DNA of 5,403 bases from an uncultured Clostridia bacterium (GCA_944393755.1 CALYBF010000103.1:1-5403), one strand, 5' to 3'. Shown: positions 1 through 5,136, counted from the stretch's first letter. Numbers and translations: made by a program. Notes: a model not told the origin generated them from the letters alone.

Positions 1-611
1 ACATCAAAACTATTTGCCTCTCTTAATTTAAACTTTACATTTGCAACATTATTAAAATTAGTTGCAACTGGACCTGGACATAATATACTTATTTGTACTT
101 TAGAATTTTCTTTTTTCAGTTCTTCTCTTACTGCTTCTGATAATCTAACAATATAATTTTTAGTAGCATAATATGTTGCCATTAGTGGTCCTGGCATAAA
201 CCCTGCAATTGATGCTACATTTAATATTTTGCCACTATTTTTTTCTTTCATTTGTTTTAAATATTCTTTCATTAATATATGATATGCTACTATATTTGTT
301 TTTATCATTTTAATTTCTTTATTTAAATCTGTTTTAGTAAAATCTCCGCAATCTCCAAAACCTGCATTATTTATTAAAATATCTATATCTTTTACTTTTT
401 CACAAAGAGAACTACAATTTTCTTCCACTGATAAATCCGTTGGTATTATTTCTATTTTATTTCCTAAGTTTTCTTTTTCTAACTCTTTTTTTACTATGTT
501 TAGTTTTTCTTCATCTCTTGCTACTAATATTAAATCATATTTTTTCTTATTTAATATTTTTGCCATATCTTTTCCAATTCCAGAAGATGCTCCTGTTAAT
601 AATACTCTCAT
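1..611 (-). CDS. Short-chain dehydrogenase/reductase (SDR family), 3' end beyond the window
   Basis: Reading right to left from ATG at 609-611, 203 codons stay open to the window edge, so the C-terminus is missing. The protein is a classical SDR with a Rossmann fold. It has the cofactor loop TGASSGIG (residues 6-13), LVAR ending at residue 32, a TDL acidic site (D59), NNAG (81-84), and a catalytic tetrad N106, S134, Y147 and K151 (YYATK). CPGPVAT follows at 178-184. The Arg after beta-2 usually marks NADP(H) preference, which is an inference here. SDRs are soluble cytoplasmic oxidoreductases; the substrate cannot be told. About 50-60 residues of a usual 250-residue SDR, the substrate-binding end, are lost. 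The start is supported by AGGTGGTG at 618-625, six bases upstream, and by a promoter at 642-670. The family is certain; the specific function is unknown. Confidence 0.95.
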   Translation of the reverse strand, partial: MRVLLTGASSGIGKDMAKILNKKKYDLILVARDEEKLNIVKKELEKENLGNKIEIIPTDLSVEENCSSLCEKVKDIDILINNAGFGDCGDFTKTDLNKEIKMIKTNIVAYHILMKEYLKQMKEKNSGKILNVASIAGFMPGPLMATYYATKNYIVRLSEAVREELKKENSKVQISILCPGPVATNFNNVANVKFKLREANSFD

Positions 612-641
612 ATTTTTCACCACCTATATTTATGATTTCTA

Positions 642-670
642 ATTTTATAATTTTTATAACTTTTTTTCAA
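642..670 (-). promoter_or_regulatory. Sigma-A-type promoter of the SDR gene
   Basis: On the minus strand TTGAAA (665-670) and TAAAAT (642-647) are separated by exactly 17 bases. Each hexamer matches the housekeeping consensus at 5 of 6 positions. The predicted start near 635 gives a leader of about 25 bases carrying the ribosome site at 618-625. Confidence 0.6.
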
Positions 671-713
671 GTATATTTTAAGCAAATATAAATAAGTAAG
701 TTAGCTTCACATT

Positions 714-741
714 TCGACAAATTTAATACTATTAGTATTAT
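714..741 (+). promoter_or_regulatory. Candidate promoter of the XRE regulator gene
   Basis: TCGACA (714-719) and TATTAT (736-741) are spaced by 16 bases, each 5 of 6 to consensus. The spacer and -10 are almost filled by the palindrome at 724-740, as expected of a repressor-controlled promoter. The leader to the regulator at 869 would be about 120 bases. A weaker alternative nearer the gene is TTAAAA (819-824) with a perfect TATAAT (842-847) at 17 bases, but its start point would fall just before the Shine-Dalgarno. Which one is used cannot be decided from sequence. Confidence 0.4.
724..740. promoter_or_regulatory. 17-bp perfect palindrome, candidate operator
   Basis: TAATACTATTAGTATTA consists of two perfect 8-base arms around a single central T. 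It lies between two divergent genes, the SDR (start 611) and the XRE regulator (start 869), and overlaps the -10 of the candidate rightward promoter. Small XRE/Cro dimers typically bind palindromes of this size near their own promoters, so autoregulation is the natural guess. Nothing here proves which protein binds. It is too short and T-poor on its 3' side to be a terminator. Confidence 0.4.
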
Positions 742-868
742 ATAATTTAGTAATATTTTCCATTTATTTTTATTGTTAAATTAACTTAAACACTTGAAAT
801 ACGGTACTTTCAAATATCTTAAAAGTTTATTTTTTATATTTTATAATGTTTACCAAGGAGTATAAGCT

Positions 869-1075
869 ATGGTTCATTTTAATATTGAAAAATTACTAAA
901 ACAAAAAAACAAATCTAAATATTGGTTATGTCAAAATATGAACATAACTTCTAGAAATTTAAACAGAGTAATTAAAGGTGAAACTTCTTCTATTTCTTTT
1001 AAATACATAGAAGACCTTTGCAAATACTTAGATTGCTCTATTGAAGAATTAATTGATATAGAAAAAGATGCATGA
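869..1075 (+). CDS. Small XRE/Cro-family helix-turn-helix regulator, 68 residues
   Basis: A stand-alone DNA-binding domain of the Cro/C1 type, closest in appearance to the short HTH_26 group. Helix 2 is about residues 16-23 (SKYWLCQN) and the turn and recognition helix about 26-37, ending in VIKGE. The C-terminal LCKYLDCSIEELI (residues 50-62) is the typical last helix of these proteins. There is no sensor or dimerisation extension, so it probably acts as a small homodimeric repressor or antirepressor. The start at 869 is set by AAGGAG at 855-860, eight bases upstream. The stop codon TGA (1073-1075) is the first three bases of the hairpin element that follows. No toxin or phage gene adjoins it. 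The neighbouring SDR is transcribed divergently and could be a target, but this is conjecture. Confidence 0.85.
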   Translation: MVHFNIEKLLKQKNKSKYWLCQNMNITSRNLNRVIKGETSSISFKYIEDLCKYLDCSIEELIDIEKDA

Positions 1076-1160
1076 GACAAAAAGGGGACGGGGAAATTTT
1101 TTCTCACTTTCCCATTTATTTCCAAAATGAGAATTTTTTGCCCCGTCCCCTTTTTTCTCA
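1073..1160. repeat. 88-bp REP/BIME-like inverted element with GGGGACGGGG cores
   Basis: Two units, 1073-1106 and 1128-1160, lie in opposite orientation around a 21-base spacer. Each begins TGAGA and ends TCTCA. The outer stems AAAAAGGGGACGGGG (1079-1093) and CCCCGTCCCCTTTTT (1141-1155) pair perfectly. With the C at 1078 bulged, TGAGA (1073-1077) pairs with TCTCA (1156-1160 region). The inner TTCTCA/TGAGAA (1101-1106 and 1128-1133) also pair. The GC-rich core contrasts strongly with the surrounding DNA. The outermost triplets are the TGA stops of both flanking convergent genes. Similar GGGGAC hairpins are dispersed in many bacterial genomes, some mobilised by RAYT/IS200-like transposases; that this belongs to such a family is an inference. 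No transposase is present here. Confidence 0.75.
1079..1156. terminator. Bidirectional terminator between XRE gene and tmk
   Basis: The GGGGACGGGG/CCCCGTCCCC stem is followed by TTTTTT (1151-1156) on the plus strand and by TTTTT (1083-1079) on the minus strand. It can therefore end both convergent transcripts. The large 47-base interior carries a second small stem. The stop codons lie in the base of the stem, so terminating ribosomes could interfere with folding. Confidence 0.6.
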
Positions 1161-1829
1161 AATATGTTTTTTAATTTCATTATATATTTCTTCGTGTATA
1201 TCTTCTATTGTTCTTATTTTATTTTCTTTTACACATTTAACTTCATACCAGTTATATTTTTTTGAAACATAACAAGCAGCATTGTATGCATCTATTAAAT
1301 GGTTTTTATCTCTTTCGTGTATATCTTTTTTTTCTGCGTGTGTGAATTTATTCTCTCTATCTTTTATTAATTCTAAAGATTTTTCAACCGGCATATTTAA
1401 GAAAAATACTTCTGTTGGTATTGGAAGTCCATATAAATTAAATTCAAAGTCCCAAAGCCAATTTAAAAATTTTTCTCTTTCTTCTTTATCTTGTATTTTT
1501 CCTGCTTGGTGTACCATATTAGCTGTTGTATACCTGTCTGCTAAAATAATTCCACCTTTTTCATAATAATCTTTATATCCTGTAATATATGTTGCATATC
1601 TATCTCCTGCATAAAATGTAGATGCAATATAAGGGCTTACATCTTTAGCATTTTCTCCAAATTCTCCAGATAAATACATTTTAACTAACCCAGAACTTGG
1701 GCTATCATAATTCGGAAAGCTTACTACTCTAAAGTCTATTCCGTCTTTTTTTAATCTTTCTTGTAATTTAGCAAATTGTGTCTGTTTTCCACTTCCATCT
1801 GTTCCATCTATTACAAATAATTTTCCCAT
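1158..1829 (-). CDS. tmk: Thymidylate kinase (dTMP kinase)
   Basis: Phosphorylates dTMP to dTDP with ATP, an essential cytoplasmic step of dTTP synthesis. At 223 residues it is close to the family length. The P-loop is GTDGSGKQT (9-17). The FYAGDRYA segment (72-79) and LADRYTT (96-102, DRY at 98-100) are the dTMP-binding signatures, and Q108 fits the conserved Gln after DRY. KDREN (156-160) starts the lid region. Relative to the usual E-G-x-D-G-x-G-K-T/S-T-Q, the Glu is Asp (D8) and the residue after the P-loop Lys is Gln (Q16) rather than Thr/Ser. I recall this GKQTQ form in clostridial enzymes, so it is probably a clade feature rather than decay. The start at 1829 has AAGAGG (1838-1843) eight bases upstream. 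It is co-transcribed with the small gene at 1860-1991, 30 bases away. The stop TGA comes from the hairpin element. Confidence 0.93.
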   Translation of the reverse strand: MGKLFVIDGTDGSGKQTQFAKLQERLKKDGIDFRVVSFPNYDSPSSGLVKMYLSGEFGENAKDVSPYIASTFYAGDRYATYITGYKDYYEKGGIILADRYTTANMVHQAGKIQDKEEREKFLNWLWDFEFNLYGLPIPTEVFFLNMPVEKSLELIKDRENKFTHAEKKDIHERDKNHLIDAYNAACYVSKKYNWYEVKCVKENKIRTIEDIHEEIYNEIKKHI

Positions 1830-1859
1830 TTAAAATACCTCTTTTACTTTTTTATTTTA

Positions 1860-1991
1860 TTAATTTTCTTTATTATTGTTTTCTTCTTTATTTTCTGCTT
1901 TTTCTTTTTTATTTTTTTCTAGCATTTTATTAATAGAATTTAATATATCATCTGTATTTTCATCAAAATCATCTCTTTTAACTGTAAACAT
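1860..1991 (-). CDS. Unrecognised 43-residue charged protein in the tmk operon
   Basis: The ORF runs from ATG (1989-1991) to TAA (1860-1862) and has AAGGAG at 1997-2002, five bases upstream, one of the better ribosome sites here. The first half (MFTVKRDDFDENTDDILNSI) is acidic and could form a helix. The second half is almost only Lys, Glu and Asn and is probably disordered. There is no signal peptide, membrane segment or cysteine. It lies 30 bases ahead of tmk under the promoter at 2062-2089, so it is the first gene of that transcript. I do not recognise a family. It may be a small regulator, a chaperone-like tail, or a leader ORF that helps translation of tmk. The simple A-rich coding sequence weakens the case, while the ribosome site and promoter support it. 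Confidence 0.6.
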   Translation of the reverse strand: MFTVKRDDFDENTDDILNSINKMLEKNKKEKAENKEENNNKEN

Positions 1992-2061
1992 TTTATCTCC
2001 TTCTTTCTTTTATTTCTTTATTATTTTTTCTTTATCTTATCTTTATTTTTTTACCAAATTC

Positions 2062-2089
2062 ATTATACTATTTATATTTTTTTAGTCAA
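2062..2089 (-). promoter_or_regulatory. Sigma-A-type promoter of the small gene-tmk operon
   Basis: On the minus strand TTGACT (2084-2089; 5 of 6) and a perfect TATAAT (2062-2067) are 16 bases apart. Transcription would start near 2055 and give a purine-rich leader of about 64 bases ending in AAGGAG. It lies just beyond the rpn terminator, as expected for a new unit on the same strand. Confidence 0.75.
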
Positions 2090-2112
2090 TAGAATTTTTA
2101 AAATATAAAGAT

Positions 2113-2147
2113 AAAAAAGTAAAAAGTTATCATAACTCTTTACTTTT
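2113..2147 (-). terminator. Rho-independent terminator of the Rpn nuclease gene
   Basis: Arms 2115-2129 and 2133-2147 pair at 14 of 15 positions around a three-base loop. On the minus strand the descending arm runs into TTTTTT (2118-2113). It starts five bases after the stop codon at 2152. The stem is AT-rich, so strength is uncertain. Confidence 0.65.
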
Positions 2148-2151
2148 CATA

Positions 2152-2349
2152 TTACATAAATTCTTTTCTATTTAGGCCTGTTATTTTTTCTATTAAGCCT
2201 ATATCTATATTCTCTTTAAACATATTTTGTGCTGTTTTTATAATTCCTATTTTTTCTCCTCTTCTTTCTCCTCTCCTTTCACCTCTTTTTTCACTTTTTA
2301 GAAGTGTTTTCCTTCTATCCTCTCTTAAAGCATACATAGACTCTAACAT
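2152..2349 (-). CDS. Candidate intragenic RpnS-like protein, 65 residues, in frame with rpn
   Basis: Within the nuclease gene the in-frame ATG at 2347-2349 follows AAGGAGGT (2359-2366) by nine bases. This is an eight-base perfect complement to the 16S rRNA tail and the strongest Shine-Dalgarno seen in the window. The product would be residues 275-339 of the full protein: a helical start (MLESMYALREDRRK), the ERRG repeats, and the C-terminal helices ending in LNRKEFM, without any catalytic residue. In E. coli, rpn genes are reported to make a short C-terminal form from an internal start that binds and restrains the long nuclease. By analogy this would be the antitoxin. A possible extended -10, TGGTATATT, lies at 2432-2440 but has no good -35. 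The encoded Lys-Glu-Gly-Gly would give a similar purine run by chance, so expression is an inference. Confidence 0.4.
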   Translation of the reverse strand: MLESMYALREDRRKTLLKSEKRGERRGERRGEKIGIIKTAQNMFKENIDIGLIEKITGLNRKEFM

Positions 2350-3171
2350 ATCTTTTCTACCTCCTTCTTTTAAAATTTTAATATATTTTTCAGATGCTTC
2401 TTTTCCTAAATCTTTTACAAGTACATATCTAAATATACCAATCATAATTCCAATTTCTTTTTCCTTAGTTCTTTTGATAATTTCATCTAAAACATCAAGT
2501 AATTCTCCTTCTTTTCTAACCTTTTCTATTAATAATACTTTGCTTAACAACGTCCCTTCTTCTAATAGTTCTTCTTTTGTATAATCATTAACATCAATAA
2601 CATTATACTCACCAATACCAAGATAATTTTGATTTGGTTTTAGTTTATATCCAAACTGTTCTTGTATTTCCAATATACTTTGTGGTACTCTCCACTTTCC
2701 AACACCTGTATATATTACAATTGCTATTATTTTTGCTTGGAATTTTCCTTTATAATTTCTCTTCCTAAAACTATGATTCATTATTTGCATTTCATAATCT
2801 AATATTCTAAACGGCATATATTGGTCATTTTTTGATTGATGTTCTATTAAGAAGTAAACTTCTTTACCTTTTAATTTATACAAAACATCTACTTGTTTTC
2901 CTTTATAATCTTCAGTTACAAACTCATTTCTAACTGATTCTATTTCTAACTTCTCATATTGCTTTAAATCTACTACTTTTCTTATTGCACTTTCTACTTC
3001 TTTTGGCAATTCTAATATTTTTTTAAACAATTTATCATGCTCATTTTTTATATATTCTTCTTCAGTTGGTGGAATACTATATGTAGCATCGCTTTCTTTT
3101 AGCTCTATTTCTCTTATTTGTGGAAATAATTTTAAAGCTTTGAAATAATCTTTTTCTGTAAAAACTTTTAT
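2152..3171 (-). CDS. Rpn/YhgA-type PD-(D/E)XK nuclease with an apparent ATA start
   Basis: Rpn proteins are DNA endonucleases of the PD-(D/E)XK fold, long annotated as 'transposase_31' and since linked to recombination and anti-phage toxicity. From the ATA at 3169-3171 the protein has 339 residues. It contains EHDKLFKK (44-51), the family's N-terminal mark, then D95 in VDVLY, and E110 and Q112 in LIEHQS, the predicted metal site. MPFRILDYEMQI (119-130) and IVIYTGVGKWRVP (152-164) follow, then a long helical region, three ERRG-type repeats (294-305) and a C-terminal helix pair (318-338). There is no ATG, GTG or TTG between the upstream in-frame stop and TTG at 3030. That TTG has no ribosome site and would cut off EHDK. 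By contrast AAAGGAGG (3180-3187) stands eight bases before the ATA. Either ATA is used at low efficiency, or an ATG was lost by one G-to-A change. The family is sure; the functional state is not. Confidence 0.85.
   Translation of the reverse strand: MKVFTEKDYFKALKLFPQIREIELKESDATYSIPPTEEEYIKNEHDKLFKKILELPKEVESAIRKVVDLKQYEKLEIESVRNEFVTEDYKGKQVDVLYKLKGKEVYFLIEHQSKNDQYMPFRILDYEMQIMNHSFRKRNYKGKFQAKIIAIVIYTGVGKWRVPQSILEIQEQFGYKLKPNQNYLGIGEYNVIDVNDYTKEELLEEGTLLSKVLLIEKVRKEGELLDVLDEIIKRTKEKEIGIMIGIFRYVLVKDLGKEASEKYIKILKEGGRKDMLESMYALREDRRKTLLKSEKRGERRGERRGEKIGIIKTAQNMFKENIDIGLIEKITGLNRKEFM
2257..2292 (-). repeat. Three tandem 12-bp codon repeats (EKRG/ERRG/ERRG) in rpn
   Basis: GAA-AAA-AGA-GGT, GAA-AGG-AGA-GGA and GAA-AGA-AGA-GGA follow each other in frame and continue into GAA-AAA. 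They encode a highly basic and acidic alternating linker before the C-terminal helices. Such repeats are typical of the variable tail of Rpn proteins, and a 12-base unit would change length without shifting frame. They would be shared by the long and short products. Confidence 0.7.
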
Positions 3172-3370
3172 TTTGAACTCCTCCTTTATTATACTTTGTA
3201 TTTATTGTTAAAACAACCTTTATTGTTTAGTAAAAACTATAATTTTTATCTTATTTCCTCATTTTTTCTCACTAAATCTTTTACTTTTGTACCTTTTATT
3301 TTTTATTAGTAGACTTTTGTTGTTTTTTGTTATAAACTATTTATATAAAAAACAGAAAGGATGAATATCT
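3172..3370. other. Divergent intergenic region between rpn and dgt
   Basis: No gene is seen. Leftward, TTGTTT (3211-3216) and a perfect TATAAT (3188-3193) are 17 bases apart, but the transcript would start inside the ribosome site at 3180-3187, so this promoter is doubtful. Rightward, TATAAA (3331-3336) preceded by TAGACT (3310-3315) at 15 bases is a weak candidate for dgt. TTTATTGTT occurs twice as a direct repeat (3201-3209 and 3219-3227). The rest is T-rich on the plus strand without clear hairpins. Confidence 0.4.
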
Positions 3371-4576
3371 ATGGAAAATTCTTTTAAGCAATATGCAATT
3401 AATAAAGATAACCCGAAATGGGAAAATGTAATTTCAAGAATTACACCTTTAGAAACTAAGCCTACTGATATTAGAACACCTTTTGATAGAGATTACACAA
3501 GAATTATTCACTCAAATGCTTATAGAAGGTTAAAACATAAAACACAAGTGTTTTTTTCACCAGAAAATGATCACATTTGTACTAGAAGTGAACACGTAAC
3601 ACACGTGGAGTCAATTAGCTATACAATAGCAAAATATTTAGGGCTAAATTTAGAACTAACAAAAGCAATCGCAGTTGCTCACGATTTAGGACATAGTCCA
3701 TTTGGACATGCAGGTGAAAAAATACTTTCTAAAATATCTGAAAGAGATTTAGGAACTAGATTTTGGCATGAACAAAATGGTCTAAATTTTGTTGATAATA
3801 TTGAATTATTAGAAGACCATGGCGGATATAAGCAAAACTTAGATTTAACATATGGCGTTAGAGACGGTATTATTTCACATTGTGGCGAAATTGATGAAAA
3901 CGCTTTAAGACCAAGAGATGAGTTTATAGATTTAAATGATTATAAAAAACCAAATCAATATGCACCATATACTTGGGAAGCTTGTGTTGTTAAAATTTCA
4001 GATAAAATCTCATATATAGGTCGTGATATAGAAGATGCTATAACTTTGGGAATCTTAGATGAACACCTACAAGAACTATATGATTTGTTAAATTATGAAT
4101 CTTCTGAAGTTTTAAATAATAGTACTATTATAAATTACTTTGTTTGTGATTTATGTCAAAATTCTTCTTTTGAAAAAGGTTTATGTTTTTCTAAAAAAGC
4201 TTATGATTTAATGAATAAAATAAAAGAATTTAATTATAAACATATTTATTTTTCTAGAAGAACTATAACTTCTATAAAATATTTTGAACTTGTTATTAAT
4301 GAGATTTATAATATATTATTTGAGTGTTTTGATAGTAAAAATACTCTAACAAATTTAAAAGCATTAGAAAAATTTTATCCAAAGCTAATTGATGGTTTCT
4401 ACCATTATTTAGAAAATTATTGTGATTTTTCTAATCGTAAAGAATTAAAATTAAAAAATAAACTTGTTTTTGATATTTCTATTAAAGAAGATTTTTCAAA
4501 AGCAATAATTTCATATATATCTGGTATGACAGATAATTTTGCAATCGAAATGTATAATGAATTAATTAGGTTTTAA
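3371..4576 (+). CDS. dgt: dGTPase-like HD-domain deoxynucleotide triphosphohydrolase
   Basis: Enzymes of this family cleave dNTPs, classically dGTP, to the deoxynucleoside and triphosphate, and tune dNTP pools. The first 220 residues carry all family marks. FDRDYTRIIHSNAYRRLKHKTQV (38-60 region) is the nucleotide-binding opening. H75 in TRSEHVTHV is the first metal ligand, H104-D105 in VAHDLGHSPFGHAGE is the HD pair with H108 and H113 nearby, and D211 in VKISDKISY is the last ligand. GIISHCGE (166-173) is also conserved. The C-terminal half is helical and less conserved. The length of 401 is within the range of the shorter Firmicutes dGTPase-like proteins. Substrate preference (dGTP, dATP or broad) cannot be told. 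The start at 3371 has AAAGG/AGGA (3356-3361) nine to ten bases upstream; ATG at 3361 is out of frame. The gene is monocistronic, with a terminator right after it. Confidence 0.93.
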   Translation: MENSFKQYAINKDNPKWENVISRITPLETKPTDIRTPFDRDYTRIIHSNAYRRLKHKTQVFFSPENDHICTRSEHVTHVESISYTIAKYLGLNLELTKAIAVAHDLGHSPFGHAGEKILSKISERDLGTRFWHEQNGLNFVDNIELLEDHGGYKQNLDLTYGVRDGIISHCGEIDENALRPRDEFIDLNDYKKPNQYAPYTWEACVVKISDKISYIGRDIEDAITLGILDEHLQELYDLLNYESSEVLNNSTIINYFVCDLCQNSSFEKGLCFSKKAYDLMNKIKEFNYKHIYFSRRTITSIKYFELVINEIYNILFECFDSKNTLTNLKALEKFYPKLIDGFYHYLENYCDFSNRKELKLKNKLVFDISIKEDFSKAIISYISGMTDNFAIEMYNELIRF

Positions 4577-4582
4577 ATATAT

Positions 4583-4617
4583 GGTTGTTTAAAATAATTT
4601 ATTTTAGACAACCTTTT
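4583..4617 (+). terminator. Rho-independent terminator of dgt
   Basis: GGTTGTTTAAAATA (4583-4596) pairs with TATTTTAGACAACC (4600-4613) at all 14 positions, one a G-U pair, around a three-base loop and is followed by TTTT (4614-4617) and further T-rich sequence. It begins six bases after the dgt stop. Its tail overlaps the stop codon of the convergent YraN-like gene, for which it lacks a U-run and is likely a poor terminator. Confidence 0.75.
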
Positions 4618-4972
4618 AATATATATTTTTAAAATGTTTCAATTGATATATACTATTGTTTAAATATATTTTTACCATATCAAACCTTATTGGTATATCA
4701 TATAAACCATATTCTTTATTATAGTATTTTGCAACATACTTAAAATCTTCTTCTTTTTCTTTAGTTAATTCTTCCATTAATTCATCAATTGTATAATATG
4801 CTCTTAAATCTACAAAAACTAATTCTTTTTTATTGGTATCATATGCAATTATCTCTATTTTTCTTTTTCTGTATTTGAAATCTTTTTCTATTATAATGTA
4901 ATTACTTTCTTCTAAATATTTACAAACTAAATTCATAGTAATTATTTCTTTTTCTGTTTTTACTTTTACCAT
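4616..4972 (-). CDS. YraN (UPF0102) family protein with altered nuclease motif
   Basis: YraN proteins are small, about 120 residues, with a predicted PD-(D/E)XK/Holliday-junction-resolvase fold; their cellular role is not settled. The 118 residues show the family order: an N-terminal helix with YLEESNYIIIEKDFK (19-33), RKIEIIAYD (37-45) in place of GEIDLIA.D, LVFVDLR (51-57) in place of LVFVEVK, the helix with KEKEEDFKYVAKYY, and the closing RFDMV (96-100). The three core residues Asp, Glu and Lys are here E40, D55 and R57, all conservative but unlike an active site. The usual N-terminal G-x-x-G-E is missing. It may be inactive, or a divergent clade. The start at 4972 has AGAGAGG (4977-4983) four bases upstream. 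The transcript probably starts near 5217, so the 146-bp inverted-repeat element lies in its leader. Confidence 0.75.
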   Translation of the reverse strand: MVKVKTEKEIITMNLVCKYLEESNYIIIEKDFKYRKRKIEIIAYDTNKKELVFVDLRAYYTIDELMEELTKEKEEDFKYVAKYYNKEYGLYDIPIRFDMVKIYLNNSIYQLKHFKNIY

Positions 4973-4990
4973 TTTACCTCTCTTTCTTTT

Positions 4991-5136
4991 AATATTTAGA
5001 TATCTGAGGTCATTACTGATTTTTTAAAAAAGGATGTTTAAACAGACAGAGTTATAAATAAAGGGAATAATAATATTTTTTCAATACTTTAAAAATTCAA
5101 AATAGGGGCTGTAATGACCTCAGATATCTAAATATT
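4991..5136. repeat. 146-bp element with perfect 26-bp terminal inverted repeats
   Basis: Positions 4991-5016 and 5111-5136 are perfect reverse complements over 26 bases, each containing AGATATCT and GAGGTCATTAC or its complement. The 94-base interior has no ORF and no convincing promoter; it holds TTTTTTAAAAAA (5020-5031) and GTTTAAAC (near 5037-5044). The outer six bases are AATATT, which is its own complement. AATATTT occurs as a direct repeat at 4991-4997 and 5131-5137, so these bases could be a target-site duplication around a slightly shorter element. Size, ends and lack of genes fit a MITE. The geometry would also suit an invertible segment. It lies 18 bases upstream of the YraN-like gene start. 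Confidence 0.85.

Noticed and set aside
440..691. 83-codon hydrophobic ORF on the plus strand
   Set aside because: It is antisense to the SDR gene, whose motifs are intact on the other strand. The Leu/Phe-rich product is what the complement of AT-rich coding gives, and it has no ribosome site.
931..1161. Minus-strand ORF across the hairpin and XRE gene
   Set aside because: It is antisense to the XRE gene and uses the hairpin arms as codons, with no family resemblance.
1072..1272. Plus-strand ORF from the hairpin into tmk
   Set aside because: It is antisense to the end of tmk and begins within the terminator element.
1282..1566. 94-codon plus-strand ORF
   Set aside because: It is entirely antisense to the well-conserved middle of tmk.
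1876..2085. 69-codon plus-strand ORF rich in Phe, Ser and Leu
   Set aside because: It is the complement of the small lysine-rich gene and its purine-rich leader, with no ribosome site, and it covers the -10 hexamer (2062-2067) of a clear minus-strand promoter.
2152..3171. Rpn gene as a true transposase of an insertion sequence
   Set aside because: The 'transposase' name of this family is historical. No terminal inverted repeats or target duplications flank the gene here.
1158..4576. tmk and dgt as one nucleotide-metabolism operon
   Set aside because: They are on opposite strands, with the rpn gene, its terminator and separate promoters between them.
4991..5136. The long inverted repeat as a rho-independent terminator
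   Set aside because: The arms are 94 bases apart, and no U-run follows on either strand.
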